A stretch of 64,000 nucleotides of DNA from an uncultured Bacilli bacterium (GCA_934095865.1 CAKOKU010000005.1:1-64000), one strand, 5' to 3'; positions 1-9,808 are shown, counted from the first letter of the stretch. Notes: a model not told the origin generated them from the letters alone. Numbers and translations: made by a program.

Positions 1-948
1 TGCGGCTTTGATTATGTTTTCGATTTGACTTATGGTGCTGATTTGACAATTATGGAAGAAGCTATGGAATTAGTTGAAAGAATTAATAAAAAAGAGCATT
101 TACCATTGTTTACGTCTTGTTGTCCTTCTTGGGTTAAATATTGTGAAATTTATCATGAAGAATTACTAGGAAATCTTTCTTCAACAAAAAGTCCAATAAT
201 GATGCAAGGTTCAATAATTAATAATTTTTTCTTTAGAAATAAGAATAATAAAAAGATAATAAATGTGATGTTAGCACCTTGTACTGCTAAAAAATTGGAG
301 ATAAAAACTAATGATTTTAAAGATATTGATTTAGTTATTACAACTAGAGAATTAAAGTATATCTTAAATGAATTAAATATTGATTTTAATGATTGTGATA
401 AATGTTCATTTGATAATATAATGAGTGAAGGAAGTGGGGCTGGGACCATATTTGGTACGAGTGGTGGTGTTTTACAAGCTGCCCTAAGAACCCTTTATTT
501 TTATTTAACTGGTAAGCACGCTCCTAGTGACTTCTTACTTTTAGAGCCACTTTGTACTTTTGAAAATACTAAAGTAGCTAATATTACTATAAATGACCAA
601 GTTTATAAGGTAGCCTCAGTTTATGGAATGCCTGCCTTAGAAAAGTTACTTGAGCATAAAGATGAATATTTGATGATTGAGGTGATGAATTGTCCGAATG
701 GCTGTGTTGGTGGCGGTGGCCAAAGTCTTATAAATCTTGCTCATTTAAAAGAAACAAGGGAAAAAAGAGGGTTAAGTTTATATGATATAGACAAAAATCA
801 AAATTTACGTAATTCTTATGAAAATCCAGATATTCTTAGGTTATATAGTGAATTTTTGAAATATCCAGGAAGTGATGTAGCCAAAAAGTATTTACATACT
901 AGTTTTAATGGGTTACATGATAAATTTTTTAAAAAAGAAAATAATTAG
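1..948 (+). CDS. [FeFe] hydrogenase, C-terminal part (5' end outside window)
   Basis: This frame is open from base 1, so the gene begins upstream and only the catalytic half is seen. Family knowledge: the H-cluster domain carries out reversible proton reduction to H2, usually with ferredoxin. All three H-cluster signatures are visible: P1 FTSCCPSW, P2 MLAPCTAKKLE, and P3 VMNCPNGCVGGGGQ. The four cluster-binding cysteines are therefore present. The C-terminal small-subunit-like tail continues about 70 residues past P3. The N-terminal Fe-S domains cannot be assessed. It is followed by a long hairpin before the surface-protein gene. It points to fermentative anaerobic metabolism; the ferredoxin at 44826-45044 could be a partner (inference). 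Confidence 0.95.
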   Translation, partial: CGFDYVFDLTYGADLTIMEEAMELVERINKKEHLPLFTSCCPSWVKYCEIYHEELLGNLSSTKSPIMMQGSIINNFFFRNKNNKKIINVMLAPCTAKKLEIKTNDFKDIDLVITTRELKYILNELNIDFNDCDKCSFDNIMSEGSGAGTIFGTSGGVLQAALRTLYFYLTGKHAPSDFLLLEPLCTFENTKVANITINDQVYKVASVYGMPALEKLLEHKDEYLMIEVMNCPNGCVGGGGQSLINLAHLKETREKRGLSLYDIDKNQNLRNSYENPDILRLYSEFLKYPGSDVAKKYLHTSFNGLHDKFFKKENN

Positions 949-1023
949 CATTTAAGTATACTAAAAGTAAAGAAAATCCAAGAAAATCAAAAAAGTAATA
1001 AATTTTTAAAGGAAATATAAAAG

Positions 1024-1084
1024 AAACTCCCAATATTAATAAATGAAGGCTATTTTATTAGTCTTCTAGATAGGGAGTTTTTTT
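1024..1084 (+). terminator. Long hairpin with U-tract; right arm contains the next gene's RBS
   Basis: The left arm AAACTCCC (1024-1031) pairs with GGGAGTTT (1073-1080), and a weaker inner stem lies between. The right arm runs into a U-tract ending one base before the ATG at 1085. It looks like an intrinsic terminator for the hydrogenase, but the GGGAG in the right arm is also the only ribosome binding site for the adhesin gene. It could therefore act as a translation-sequestering leader. Confidence 0.6.
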
Positions 1085-2701
1085 ATGAAATTAAAATTAT
1101 TAGCGTTCTTTAGCTTAGCGTTTGTTTTTTTAAATATTAGTATAGTAAATGCTAGCGGTATTGAAAATCTTAGTTTGGTAGTAGTGGATAATGGTGGTAA
1201 CCATAGATATTTTGAATGTGCTCCACTTTATAATCCTGAAAATAATCATCTTATGTATGTTTTAGATCCTTTAGCATCTACTTACTATGAATCTAAATAT
1301 TTTTATGAAATAGAAGAGGCACCTAATGATATTGAGCTTGATGACTTTAAAAGAATTAATATGTATGCTTATTTCGGTTATGGTTATCAAGGTAGAACAG
1401 ATGTTAAATGGTATGCAATTACACAATATTTGATTTATGAGGTTCTTCTTGGGGAGGAAAGAGTCTATTTTTCTTTAGATTATGGTCGGACAAAATATGA
1501 TGTGTATGAAAAAGAGATAACAGAACTTAAAGATGAAGTGAGTACTTATTTAAATGATTTGGCAACAACTGATTATGAAATGAATATTAATGAGGTATTT
1601 GAGGTTCCTAAAAAGTATTATAGTATTTCTAATATGGATGAAAATGTTAAAGAAAATACCGATTATTATGAAATAAAGGTTGGCCAAACAAACTTAGATT
1701 ACCAGCTTATTAGTGGTCAAGAAAACTATTTTAAAATAGTAACCTCTAATCGTAGTAGTTATGCCAGATACTTAGAAAACAATGGCTTACCATTACTACA
1801 AAAAAATATAAATATTATTAGTTTGTTTTCGAATTTACATATTAAGTTCAATAGCAATAAAGATGAAAACACAACAATTGATGGTAAAACAATTTTTGGT
1901 TTGTATGATGAAAATGATAATTTAGTTAAACAATTAATGGTACCTTTTGATAATGATGAAATTATTATTAATTACCTGGCAAGAATGAATTATAAAGTTA
2001 AGATGATTTCTAATTCTTTTAATGTACGGCATGATGATAAAGTTTATAGTGTCGATTTATCAAATGATAGCAAAGATTTAGAAATTTATTTAAACTATTT
2101 AAGGAGTAAAGTAATTATAAATTTGCATGATAATAAGAATAATAGTTTAGATAATGTTAAAATTAAATTGATATCAGGTAATAAAAATTACTCGGCATGG
2201 ACGGATAAAAATGGAAATGCCATGCTTTGGTTAGAACCTGGAACTTATGAAGTAACGGCTTTAATAGATGATAATAAATATAAATCGTTTTTAACACGAA
2301 CAATTAATTTTGATAGTCAAGAAGATAAATATAATTTTAAGTTTGAAAGTGAATTGAGAACCTTTAAAGTTAAAATTTATACCAACAAAGATACGGAAGT
2401 TTGGTTAGATAAAGATTATTGTATATACACATCTGATGGAATTGGCGAATTTATAACAACCTTTGGTTATCATGAAATTCACGCAAAGGATATTGAAGGT
2501 TACGATTTAGATGTTCATAACGTTAGTTTCGACTTGACAGGTGATACAAGTACTTATTTTGTTTATACATCAAAAGATAATTTATCCACTGAAGAAATTT
2601 TTATTCCAAATACAGGACGAAATTGTAATTTATGGCCTTTGTTGTTAATAGAAAGTTTGGTTTTTAGTTTTGTTTATAAAAAATTTAGCGTTTGGCGTTA
2701 G
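1085..2701 (+). CDS. Wall-anchored thioester-domain (TQXA-type) surface adhesin
   Basis: The 538-residue protein begins with a signal peptide (residues about 1-23, MKLKLLAFFSLAF then cleavage near NASG). The N-terminal part matches thioester adhesin domains: a Cys in YFECAPLY and a Gln in AITQYLIYEVL, the pair that forms the internal Cys-Gln thioester in this family. Beta-rich regions follow, including a Cna-B-like stretch around residues 345-400 (NNSLDNVKIKL...TDKNGNAMLWLEPGTYEV). The C-terminus has a sortase signal IPNTG, a hydrophobic segment and a basic tail YKKFSVWR. The sortase gene overlaps its 3' end, so the two form an operon. Role (inference): covalent attachment to host or matrix surfaces. 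Confidence 0.85.
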   Translation: MKLKLLAFFSLAFVFLNISIVNASGIENLSLVVVDNGGNHRYFECAPLYNPENNHLMYVLDPLASTYYESKYFYEIEEAPNDIELDDFKRINMYAYFGYGYQGRTDVKWYAITQYLIYEVLLGEERVYFSLDYGRTKYDVYEKEITELKDEVSTYLNDLATTDYEMNINEVFEVPKKYYSISNMDENVKENTDYYEIKVGQTNLDYQLISGQENYFKIVTSNRSSYARYLENNGLPLLQKNINIISLFSNLHIKFNSNKDENTTIDGKTIFGLYDENDNLVKQLMVPFDNDEIIINYLARMNYKVKMISNSFNVRHDDKVYSVDLSNDSKDLEIYLNYLRSKVIINLHDNKNNSLDNVKIKLISGNKNYSAWTDKNGNAMLWLEPGTYEVTALIDDNKYKSFLTRTINFDSQEDKYNFKFESELRTFKVKIYTNKDTEVWLDKDYCIYTSDGIGEFITTFGYHEIHAKDIEGYDLDVHNVSFDLTGDTSTYFVYTSKDNLSTEEIFIPNTGRNCNLWPLLLIESLVFSFVYKKFSVWR

Positions 2702-3161
2702 ATTAATCACTCTTTTCTTTTTGTCATCTTTAGCTGTATTAGTGATAATTAATATTAAAAGAACAGAAAATTTAGATGCTTTAAGAAGGACAGTTGATGT
2801 TGAAAATCATGAGTCTATGTATATAAATATTCCTAAAATAAATCTTTTAATGCCACTTTATTTAATGGATAGTAGTGAAAATAATCTAGATGATGGTTTA
2901 ATGATATATAATTATGAGCCGCTGGTGATTTTAGGACATTCAGGCACCAATTTGAAAAACTATTTTAATAATTTAAAAAAATTAGTAGTAAATGATATTT
3001 TTGAAATTCATTATGGTGATTATCAGGGATGGTATCAAATTATTAAAAGATATAAAAAGCAAAAAAAATTACCATTAGCTTTAGAAGGTGATATTATTTT
3101 AGTGACGTGTGATTTGATTAATACAAAAGAGCAATATGTTTTTGTAGCTAAAAAAAGCTAA
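2670..3161 (+). CDS. Sortase, adjacent to its substrate; catalytic Arg apparently replaced
   Basis: The 163-residue protein has one N-terminal membrane anchor (residues about 11-28) and the sortase fold motifs. The catalytic His is in VILGHSG and the catalytic Cys in ILVTCD, about 57 residues apart. In the usual final strand an Arg follows the Cys; here the strand reads KEQYVFVA, with Gln or Lys but no Arg. It starts with TTG at 2670 and overlaps the adhesin gene by 32 bases, which fixes the pair as an operon. The likely job is anchoring the IPNTG protein just upstream. It is short for a sortase, and the missing Arg is the odd point. Class cannot be assigned with certainty. Confidence 0.85.
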   Translation: MFIKNLAFGVRLITLFFLSSLAVLVIINIKRTENLDALRRTVDVENHESMYINIPKINLLMPLYLMDSSENNLDDGLMIYNYEPLVILGHSGTNLKNYFNNLKKLVVNDIFEIHYGDYQGWYQIIKRYKKQKKLPLALEGDIILVTCDLINTKEQYVFVAKKS

Positions 3162-3184
3162 AAAATTATTTAAATATGCAATAA

Positions 3185-3218
3185 ATTGTAAAAAAATGAC
3201 ATTTTTTACAATTTTTTT
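3185..3218 (+). terminator. Intrinsic terminator after sortase gene
   Basis: Perfect 11-bp arms ATTGTAAAAAA (3185-3195) and TTTTTTACAAT (3202-3212), with a 6-nt loop and a run of T to 3218. Confidence 0.8.
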
Positions 3219-3277
3219 GAAATTTTTAGAGGAAATTGGCCTTGTACCTAGAATATATATAAATAGAGGGATAATTT

Positions 3278-5023
3278 ATGGTAATGGTCAAAGAAGAAGA
3301 TATAAATGCAATACGTAAAGCGTGTAATATAGTTGATATTATTTCTAGTTATATTCCTGTAACTTTAAAAGGAAAAGATTATAAATGTGTTTGTCCATTT
3401 CACGATGACCATTTACCTAGTATGAGTATTTCGACATCAAAACAAATTTATAAATGTTTTTCTTGCGGGGCGGCAGGAAATGTTTTTACCTTTGTAGAAA
3501 ATTATGAGCATGTTTCTTTTGGTGAGGCAGTTAGAATTGTAGCTGAAAAAATTGGCTATAATTTAGCCGGCGCAGTAAAACAAGAAATAGTTTATAAATA
3601 TCAAAAAGAATACGATTTGATGGATTTGGTAAATAAATATTATGAAAATAATATTAATACCAAAAGTGGTTTATTAGCGAAAGAATATTTACATAAACGT
3701 GGCTTAAATGATGAGAATATTAAGGAGTTTAGAATTGGCGTATCAACTGATGAGAAAAATGTTTTAACGACATTACTTCAAAAAAAAGGTTATCAAATTG
3801 ATACTTTATTAAATCTTGGCCTTAGTGGGGCGAATGGTACAGATTATTATGATGTTTTTCGTGGTCGTATAACTTTTCCTCTTTATGATGATAAAGGACA
3901 TATTGTAGGATATTCTGCTCGTATTTACCGTGGCGAAGAGTTAGCTAAATATATAAATACTAAAGAAACTTATATTTATAAAAAAGGTGATTTCCTATAT
4001 AATTATCATTTAGCAAGAGAGGAAGCAAAAAGACTTGGTAAATTAATTATAGTAGAAGGTCAAATGGATGCCATTCGAATTTATATTAATGGTGTAAAAA
4101 ATGTTGTAGCCCTAATGGGAACGGCTTTAACTAATGAACAAGTAAATTTAATTAAAGCTCTACGTTGTAGCGTGATTTTAGCTTTAGATGGAGATAGTGC
4201 GGGCGCAACGGCTACCTTAAAAAATGGAGAAATACTTATTAAGGCCGGAATTAATGTTGAAGTTGTTAGAATAAGTTTAAAAAAAGATCCAGATGAATAT
4301 ATTTTAAGTTATGGCATAGAGTCTTATATGAAAAATGTGGATAATGCCATTTCCTTCTTTGATTTTAAGTTAAGTGCTAAAAAAGCAGATATAAATGTAG
4401 AGAATAGTGTTGAATTAACTGGATATATTAATGATGCTTTGGAAAGCATAAAAGATATGCCAGATGCTATTGCTAGAGAAGTAGCTTTAACAAAGTTAGC
4501 TAATAGTGTTGATTTTGATAAGGAAGTATTAAAAGAAAGACTAAATGAATTAGTAAAATTAGTACCGCTAACAAAAGAAGTTTTTAAACAGCCAGTAAAA
4601 GAAATAGAGTCAGAAAATATTTTAGATAGGATATCTAAAAAAATCTTGTATTATATGTTAAATGATAGAAAATATGTTATCATCTATCAGGAAAAAATAG
4701 GCTTTTTTCCCAATAAAATTTATAGAAGTATTGCTAATGAGATTGTATATTTTGTGAATAAGAATTATAATATATGTCCAGCTGACTTTATTAGTTATAT
4801 TTCTTTGAATGAAGAATTAAATAATAAAGTTTTAGAAATAATTCAAGATGAAGAAGAAGTAAGTGATGATAATTTTCTATTATGTATAAAAAATTATAAA
4901 AAGCAGAAAGATAAAATAGATATTGAAAGATTGCAACAAGAATTAAGAAAAGAATTAGATAGAAGTAAGAAATTAGAAATTGCTAATAGAATTAGAGAAA
5001 TAAAAAAAGGAAGTGTAGGGTAA
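3278..5023 (+). CDS. dnaG: DNA primase DnaG
   Basis: This primase synthesises RNA primers for lagging-strand replication and works with the replicative helicase. The 581-residue length is normal. The N-terminal CHC2 zinc domain is visible (CPFH at about residue 40 and CFSCG about 20 residues later). The catalytic core and TOPRIM domain follow: [10 protein letters not shown] is the conserved Glu motif and LALDGDSAG the Asp pair. The last 150 residues match the helicase-binding region in position only. The start is the ATG with AGAGGG 7 bases upstream; a second ATG two codons in is possible. It is followed after one base by rpoD, the classical macromolecular-synthesis operon order. Confidence 0.97.
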   Translation: MVMVKEEDINAIRKACNIVDIISSYIPVTLKGKDYKCVCPFHDDHLPSMSISTSKQIYKCFSCGAAGNVFTFVENYEHVSFGEAVRIVAEKIGYNLAGAVKQEIVYKYQKEYDLMDLVNKYYENNINTKSGLLAKEYLHKRGLNDENIKEFRIGVSTDEKNVLTTLLQKKGYQIDTLLNLGLSGANGTDYYDVFRGRITFPLYDDKGHIVGYSARIYRGEELAKYINTKETYIYKKGDFLYNYHLAREEAKRLGKLIIVEGQMDAIRIYINGVKNVVALMGTALTNEQVNLIKALRCSVILALDGDSAGATATLKNGEILIKAGINVEVVRISLKKDPDEYILSYGIESYMKNVDNAISFFDFKLSAKKADINVENSVELTGYINDALESIKDMPDAIAREVALTKLANSVDFDKEVLKERLNELVKLVPLTKEVFKQPVKEIESENILDRISKKILYYMLNDRKYVIIYQEKIGFFPNKIYRSIANEIVYFVNKNYNICPADFISYISLNEELNNKVLEIIQDEEEVSDDNFLLCIKNYKKQKDKIDIERLQQELRKELDRSKKLEIANRIREIKKGSVG

Positions 5024-5024
5024 G

Positions 5025-6404
5025 ATGAAGAGTAATGAACTTCAAGTCGTTTTAGAAGAATTAATGGGGATTAATGAAAGTAAAAATTTTGTTAGTTATG
5101 AAGATATAGCTAATATTGTAAAAAAATATAATTTGACACCGAAAGATGTAAAAATTCTTTACAAAGATTTAAGTGAAAAGAAAGTAGTATTAAAAGATGT
5201 AAAATCTACACCTAAATCAAAAAAGAAAGCAACGTCTACTGTAAAAAAAGAAGAAGTTACCAAAGAAGAAACTAATGTTAAGGTTGAAGTAGAGAAGGGT
5301 AATAAACAAATTGCTGAAGTGAAGACATTAAAAGATAGAGAAAGAGAATTAATAGAGCTAGGTAAAAAGCAAGGTTTTATAACTTATGAAGTATTGGCTG
5401 AACATTTAAAAGGCTTAGAACTTGATGCTGATGATTTAGATGAGCTATATAATAATTTAATAGATAATCAAATTGAAATTGTTAGCGATGAAGATCCTTC
5501 TGGTAATTCAACTGCTGGTGGTAATAGCGCTGAAGAATTAGTTTTAAGTGATGAAGAATTAACTAAAGATGTTAATATTAATGATCCTGTTCGTATGTAC
5601 TTAAAAGAAATAGGTAAAATTCCTTTGTTAACAATGGAAGAAGAAATGAAGTATTCTATTGCTGCTGCTGGTGGCGATGCTGAGGCTAAGAGAATATTAG
5701 CTGAGTCAAATTTACGTTTAGTTGTTTCTATTGCCAAAAGATATGTTGGTCGTGGTTTATTATTCTTAGATCTTATTCAAGAAGGTAATATTGGTTTAAT
5801 GAAAGCCGTTGAAAAGTTTGATTATGATAAGGGCTTTAAGTTTTCGACTTATGCAACATGGTGGATTAGACAAGCTATTACCCGTGCATTAGCCGATCAA
5901 GCTCGTACAATTAGAGTTCCTGTTCATATGGTTGAGACTATTAATAAGATGGCTCGTATTCAACGTCAAATGACTCTAGAGTTAAACCGTGAACCAACAG
6001 AAGAAGAAATTGCTAAGAAAATGGGAATTACAGTTGAAAAAGTAAGAGAAGTAATTAAGATTAGTCAAGATCCAGTTTCTTTAGAAACTCCAATAGGCGA
6101 AGAAGATGATTCACATTTAGGCGATTTTATAAAGGATGAATTATCTATGTCACCAGAAGAATATGCAACAAATGAAATTTTAAAAGAAGAAATAAAGAGT
6201 GTCTTATTAACTTTACAAGAAAGAGAACAAGAAGTTTTAGAATTACGCTTTGGGTTAGTTGACGGTACAAGTCATACTCTAGAAGAAGTTGGTAAAAAAT
6301 TTAATGTTACTAGAGAAAGAATTAGACAAATTGAAGCTAAAGCTTTAAGAAAGCTAAGACATCCATCACGTGCTAAAAAACTAAAGGATTTTTTGTCTGA
6401 CTAA
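5025..6404 (+). CDS. rpoD: Primary sigma factor RpoD/SigA with a doubled N-terminal region 1.1
   Basis: This is the housekeeping sigma-70 factor for promoter recognition. Visible regions are 1.2 ([18 protein letters not shown]), 2 ([13 protein letters not shown] and flanks), 3, and 4.2 with its helix-turn-helix ([18 protein letters not shown]). At 459 residues it is longer than SigA of Bacillus (about 370). The extra length is N-terminal: residues 8-58 ([16 protein letters not shown]...) align with residues 108-157 ([16 protein letters not shown]...), both looking like region 1.1. A Lys/Glu/Thr/Val-rich linker separates them. One base separates it from dnaG, and its stop overlaps the trmK start (TAATG). 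No native role for the extra copy is known to me. Confidence 0.97.
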   Translation: MKSNELQVVLEELMGINESKNFVSYEDIANIVKKYNLTPKDVKILYKDLSEKKVVLKDVKSTPKSKKKATSTVKKEEVTKEETNVKVEVEKGNKQIAEVKTLKDRERELIELGKKQGFITYEVLAEHLKGLELDADDLDELYNNLIDNQIEIVSDEDPSGNSTAGGNSAEELVLSDEELTKDVNINDPVRMYLKEIGKIPLLTMEEEMKYSIAAAGGDAEAKRILAESNLRLVVSIAKRYVGRGLLFLDLIQEGNIGLMKAVEKFDYDKGFKFSTYATWWIRQAITRALADQARTIRVPVHMVETINKMARIQRQMTLELNREPTEEEIAKKMGITVEKVREVIKISQDPVSLETPIGEEDDSHLGDFIKDELSMSPEEYATNEILKEEIKSVLLTLQEREQEVLELRFGLVDGTSHTLEEVGKKFNVTRERIRQIEAKALRKLRHPSRAKKLKDFLSD

Positions 6405-7060
6405 TGTTAAAAGCAAGATTAAGGGCAATTGCCAATTATATAAATAAGCGTGATAATGCTGTTGATATAGGAGCTGATCACGGTTATTTAGGAATATATT
6501 TAGTACAAAATCATTTAGTTAATTCTATTATTTTAACGGATATTAAAAAAAGTGCCTTGGATGTGGCAAGAAGAAATGTAGAAGCGTCTTCATTAAATAT
6601 TCCGCTTATACTAACTGATGGTTTAAATGGTGTTGATACAGCAAAAATAAATACTGTAATCATTAGTGGCATGGGAACATCGACAATTTTACAAATTTTA
6701 AATAATCCGGTTAAAATGCAAAGTATAAATAAACTTGTCTTGCAGTCTAATAATGATTTATTCTTGTTACGTAAAGAAGTTATAAAGTTAGGATTTTCAT
6801 TAATTGATGAGACGACAGTATATGAAAATGGTTTCTGGTATGTAGTTTGTTTATTTGAAAAGACTAAAATTAGAATGTTAACGGATAAAGAATTAAAATA
6901 TGGTCTTGTTAAAGAAGATAAGAAAGAGTATTATTTGTATCTTTTGAATAGAGTAGAAGAAATTCTTAAAAATATGGAAGAAAGTACAAATGAAAATAAA
7001 AAAGCTGAATTGCTAACTACTAAGGAAGAATTAAGCCAATTGATTATTGAAAAAAAGTAA
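6404..7060 (+). CDS. trmK: tRNA (adenine(22)-N1)-methyltransferase TrmK
   Basis: The 218-residue protein is a class I SAM methyltransferase of the TrmK (YqfN) family, which makes m1A22 in tRNA. The SAM-binding motif VDIGADHGYLGIYLV sits at residues about 20-35, and the family motifs TDGLNG and IISGMGTSTI follow. The C-terminal helical tail is rich in Lys/Glu, as in the family. It starts on the last base of the rpoD stop codon, so translation is probably coupled. The dnaG-rpoD-trmK order is the usual Firmicute arrangement, which supports the assignment. Its 3' end overlaps the converging YqfQ-like gene by 17 bases. Confidence 0.93.
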   Translation: MLKARLRAIANYINKRDNAVDIGADHGYLGIYLVQNHLVNSIILTDIKKSALDVARRNVEASSLNIPLILTDGLNGVDTAKINTVIISGMGTSTILQILNNPVKMQSINKLVLQSNNDLFLLRKEVIKLGFSLIDETTVYENGFWYVVCLFEKTKIRMLTDKELKYGLVKEDKKEYYLYLLNRVEEILKNMEESTNENKKAELLTTKEELSQLIIEKK

Positions 7061-7325
7061 GAGTATTGGTTATGCTATTATTCTTAGGGCTGTAATTTGT
7101 TTTTGAACTACTAGTTGTAAGACTAGTATTTTTTTGGTTTGAATTAGAAATTGAGTTATCATTTTTATTGAATTCTTTAAAGATAGTAAGAATACTGCCA
7201 GCATTATTAATTATAGGTTTTACTTGTTTATAAAGAGGAATGGCTTGGTTCACAAGATTTAATGTTTTGGATATTCCACTTATTATTTTACCTAAAGATA
7301 AAGTGTTAAAACTATTTGGATACAT
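7044..7325 (-). CDS. Small YqfQ/VrrA-like protein
   Basis: This is a 93-residue minus-strand gene converging on trmK. It has a good ribosome binding site (GGTGAT, just upstream of the ATG at 7325) and a TATAAT-like box (reverse of 7342-7347), so it is probably real. Residues about 15-50 (TLNLVNQAIPLYKQVKPIIN) resemble the helical core of the YqfQ/VrrA family, which in Bacillus lies in the same rpoD-trmK neighbourhood. The rest is Ser/Asn/Thr-rich and looks disordered. VrrA/YqfQ function is poorly known; a spore or surface role is only suspected. The synteny makes the family call plausible, not certain. Confidence 0.55.
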   Translation of the reverse strand: MYPNSFNTLSLGKIISGISKTLNLVNQAIPLYKQVKPIINNAGSILTIFKEFNKNDNSISNSNQKNTSLTTSSSKTNYSPKNNSITNTLTFFQ

Positions 7326-7417
7326 AATATCACCACAATATATTATATGTTAAATTTAAAAAATATTTCTTTAGCATATATGTATTAAAAATAAAACTAT
7401 TTTATTATTAAATTTAA

Positions 7418-7442
7418 TTTGCTATAATATGGATAATAGGTG
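7418..7442 (+). promoter_or_regulatory. Extended -10 promoter and RBS for the pilus-assembly gene
   Basis: TGCTATAAT (TATAAT at 7423-7428) is followed by an AGGTGAT ribosome binding site (from 7438) upstream of the ATG at 7448. The -35 is weak, as at most promoters in this window. Confidence 0.65.
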
Positions 7443-7447
7443 ATAGT

Positions 7448-9013
7448 ATGACGGATAGTAAGTCAAAGAAAAAAGAGTTTAAACTATTTTATTGGATATC
7501 GCTTGGGGCAACAGAATTTTTTTTGAGTTTGCTTAATATTTTTTACTTAGCATGGCGAGGAGTATCTTTTCTGTTTGATGCTTCATCCAGAAGCGTTGAT
7601 GATGCGTATCAACAAAGCAAATTTATGTCTAAACGAAAAGAAAAAAAAGAAGATCCATTAGAGCAATTTTTAAAAAAAGCCAAAGATGTTTTAGGTATTA
7701 CACAGCGAGAAGTTTTGAAACTTGAAGAAGAAAGAAGAAAATTGCAATTAGAATTGCAACAACCAGATGCGACGAGAGCAACACAGGCAAAAGTTTATAG
7801 GTATAAAATAAAAAATTTAGATGGAAAAATTGAATATGGAAATTTTACCGCTTTGTCTAAAATGGATGTTAATTCATTTTTGTTAAATGAAGGTGTTGAA
7901 GTTTATAAAATCGAAAATAATAAACTTATAGATTTTATTTATGGTGATTCGTCAGTTGTTGGAAGTAAATGGGGTACTAAAGATTTAATATTTTGGTTAA
8001 CTCAACTTTCAACTTATATTAAAGCTGGTATTACTTTAAATGACGCTATTAAAATTTTAATAAATCAATATAATAAGCAAAAAGATAAAAAAATTACAAT
8101 GCAAGCTATTGCATATGAACTTACAATGGGAAATTCTTTTTCTTCTGCTTTAGAAAAACAAGGTTCTAAGTTTCCACCATTGTTAATTAATATGTTAAAA
8201 GCTGCGGAGGCAACTGGTGATTTAGAGGCAACTTTGGATGATATGGCAAATTATTATACTGAAATGGAAACAACTAGAAAACAAATGATTAATGCTATGA
8301 CCTATCCCGTTATTGTAATTATTTTTGCTATTTGTGTTGTTGTGTTTATTATAGTTTATGTTGTTCCTCAATTTGAAGATATATATACTGAAAACGGTGT
8401 AACCGTTAGTGGTCTTACCGCCGTTGTCTTAGCAGCAAGTCGTTTTTTAAAAACAAAAGCTTGGATTTTGGGTTTGATTATAATTATGACCATTGTTGCT
8501 TTTGCTTTGGCTTATAAAAAGATAAAGGCTTTTAGACGTAGTGTTCAAGTTACTTTGATGCATATTCCTGTAATAAAAGATATTATCATTTATAATGAAA
8601 TAGCTATATTTACAAAAACTTTTGCTTCTTTGCTAAAAAATAATGTTTATATCACTCAAAGTGTAGAAATTTTAAGTAAAATAACTAATAATGAAATCTA
8701 TAAGGAAATAATGTACGCAACCATCAATAATATAGTTGTTGGTGATAAAATTTCAAAGGCCTTTAAAAATCACTGGGCTGTTCCTGATGTTGCCTATAAT
8801 ATGATTGTAACTGGCGAGTCAACTGGTGAATTAGCTGAAATGATGGATCGTGTTAGTCATTATTATCAAGAACAACATGCTTCAATGGTTAATAATATTA
8901 AGAGTTTTATTGAGCCATTAACGATTGTTTTCTTAGCAGTTGTTGTTGGGGCGATTATTATTTCAATTTTAGTGCCAATGTTTGAAATGTATAATCAGGT
9001 ACAAGGGGGATAA
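7448..9013 (+). CDS. Type IV pilus/competence inner-membrane assembly protein (GspF/PilC/ComGB family)
   Basis: The 521-residue protein carries two T2SSF domains (about residues 175-300 and 375-505) with the family motifs LSTYIKAGITLNDAI, MLKAAEATGDLEATL and VTGESTGELAEMMD. Three or more membrane segments match the family topology (about 285-305, 340-360, 490-515). Before these lies an extra N-terminal hydrophobic segment (residues 11-43), a Lys/Glu-rich helix, and a small YKIKNLDGKIEYG domain like the N-terminus of PilC. It would form the platform on which prepilins are assembled. The prepilin peptidase follows after 2 bases. No assembly ATPase is seen in the window. Confidence 0.9.
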   Translation: MTDSKSKKKEFKLFYWISLGATEFFLSLLNIFYLAWRGVSFLFDASSRSVDDAYQQSKFMSKRKEKKEDPLEQFLKKAKDVLGITQREVLKLEEERRKLQLELQQPDATRATQAKVYRYKIKNLDGKIEYGNFTALSKMDVNSFLLNEGVEVYKIENNKLIDFIYGDSSVVGSKWGTKDLIFWLTQLSTYIKAGITLNDAIKILINQYNKQKDKKITMQAIAYELTMGNSFSSALEKQGSKFPPLLINMLKAAEATGDLEATLDDMANYYTEMETTRKQMINAMTYPVIVIIFAICVVVFIIVYVVPQFEDIYTENGVTVSGLTAVVLAASRFLKTKAWILGLIIIMTIVAFALAYKKIKAFRRSVQVTLMHIPVIKDIIIYNEIAIFTKTFASLLKNNVYITQSVEILSKITNNEIYKEIMYATINNIVVGDKISKAFKNHWAVPDVAYNMIVTGESTGELAEMMDRVSHYYQEQHASMVNNIKSFIEPLTIVFLAVVVGAIIISILVPMFEMYNQVQGG

Positions 9014-9015
9014 AA

Positions 9016-9780
9016 ATGGTAATTTATGCAGTTTATATTTTTATAGTTGGAACAATTATGGGTTCCTTCTTTAATGTTGTGGCTCATCGTCTTTCTAATA
9101 ATAAATCAATAGTGAGGCCACGTAGTCATTGTGAGGTATGTAATCATGAATTAGCATGGTATGAATTGATTCCCTTATTGTCTTTTATTTTCCAAGGTGG
9201 AAAATGTCGGAAGTGTCATACCAAGATATCGTGGTGGTATCCAGCAGTAGAATTAATTACAGGCTTGTTTTACTTGTTTTCTTTTCTTTATTTTGGTTTT
9301 ACATATGACTTTTTAATTTGCTTAGTTATTGCTAGTTTGGTCGTAATTATTTCGATTAGTGATTTTAATTACTTAATAATTTTAGATGAACCATTGATTG
9401 TTGGTAGTCTATTAGTCTTGTTTTTAAATTATTTAAAAAATAATTTTATGGGTTTTGGAACTTCTTTATTAAGTGGTATTCTATTATTTTTGTTTTTCTT
9501 GTTTATAAAATTAATTGGCGATGCTGTCTTTAAAAGAGAGTCTTTGGGTGGTGGCGACATTAAATTGTGTTTCTTTATAGGGGCGGTTTTAGGTTACAGA
9601 TTGTCGTTTATAAGTATTGTAATTGGTAGCTTTCTAGCTTTACCAGTGGCATTATTTTATCTTATTAAAGAAAAAGAACGAGAAATTCCATTCGGACCGT
9701 TTTTAATAATTGCAACATGGATAGTTTTTCTTTTTTCTAGCTATATAACAGAATTTATTGAATTGTTATTTAAATTGTAA
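9016..9780 (+). CDS. Prepilin leader peptidase / N-methyltransferase (PilD/ComC)
   Basis: The 254-residue polytopic aspartic protease cuts prepilins after Gly and methylates the new N-terminus. The N-terminal zinc-type region shows paired CxxC motifs (CEVC and CRKC) around residues 39-70, as in complete bifunctional enzymes. The catalytic aspartates are in ISDFNYLI and GGGDIKL (the GxGD motif). About seven hydrophobic segments are visible. It lies 2 bases after the GspF-type gene, and a terminator follows. Its substrates are probably the GFTIPELL-type prepilins at 15065 and 63142 (inference). Confidence 0.95.
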   Translation: MVIYAVYIFIVGTIMGSFFNVVAHRLSNNKSIVRPRSHCEVCNHELAWYELIPLLSFIFQGGKCRKCHTKISWWYPAVELITGLFYLFSFLYFGFTYDFLICLVIASLVVIISISDFNYLIILDEPLIVGSLLVLFLNYLKNNFMGFGTSLLSGILLFLFFLFIKLIGDAVFKRESLGGGDIKLCFFIGAVLGYRLSFISIVIGSFLALPVALFYLIKEKEREIPFGPFLIIATWIVFLFSSYITEFIELLFKL

Positions 9781-9782
9781 AG

Positions 9783-9808
9783 AGATCAAATTGCTAATTT
9801 GGTCTTTT
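9783..9808 (+). terminator. Intrinsic terminator after prepilin peptidase
   Basis: The arms AGATCAAATT and AATTTGGTCT form a 10-bp stem with one G-U pair, a 3-nt loop, then TTTT. Confidence 0.75.
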
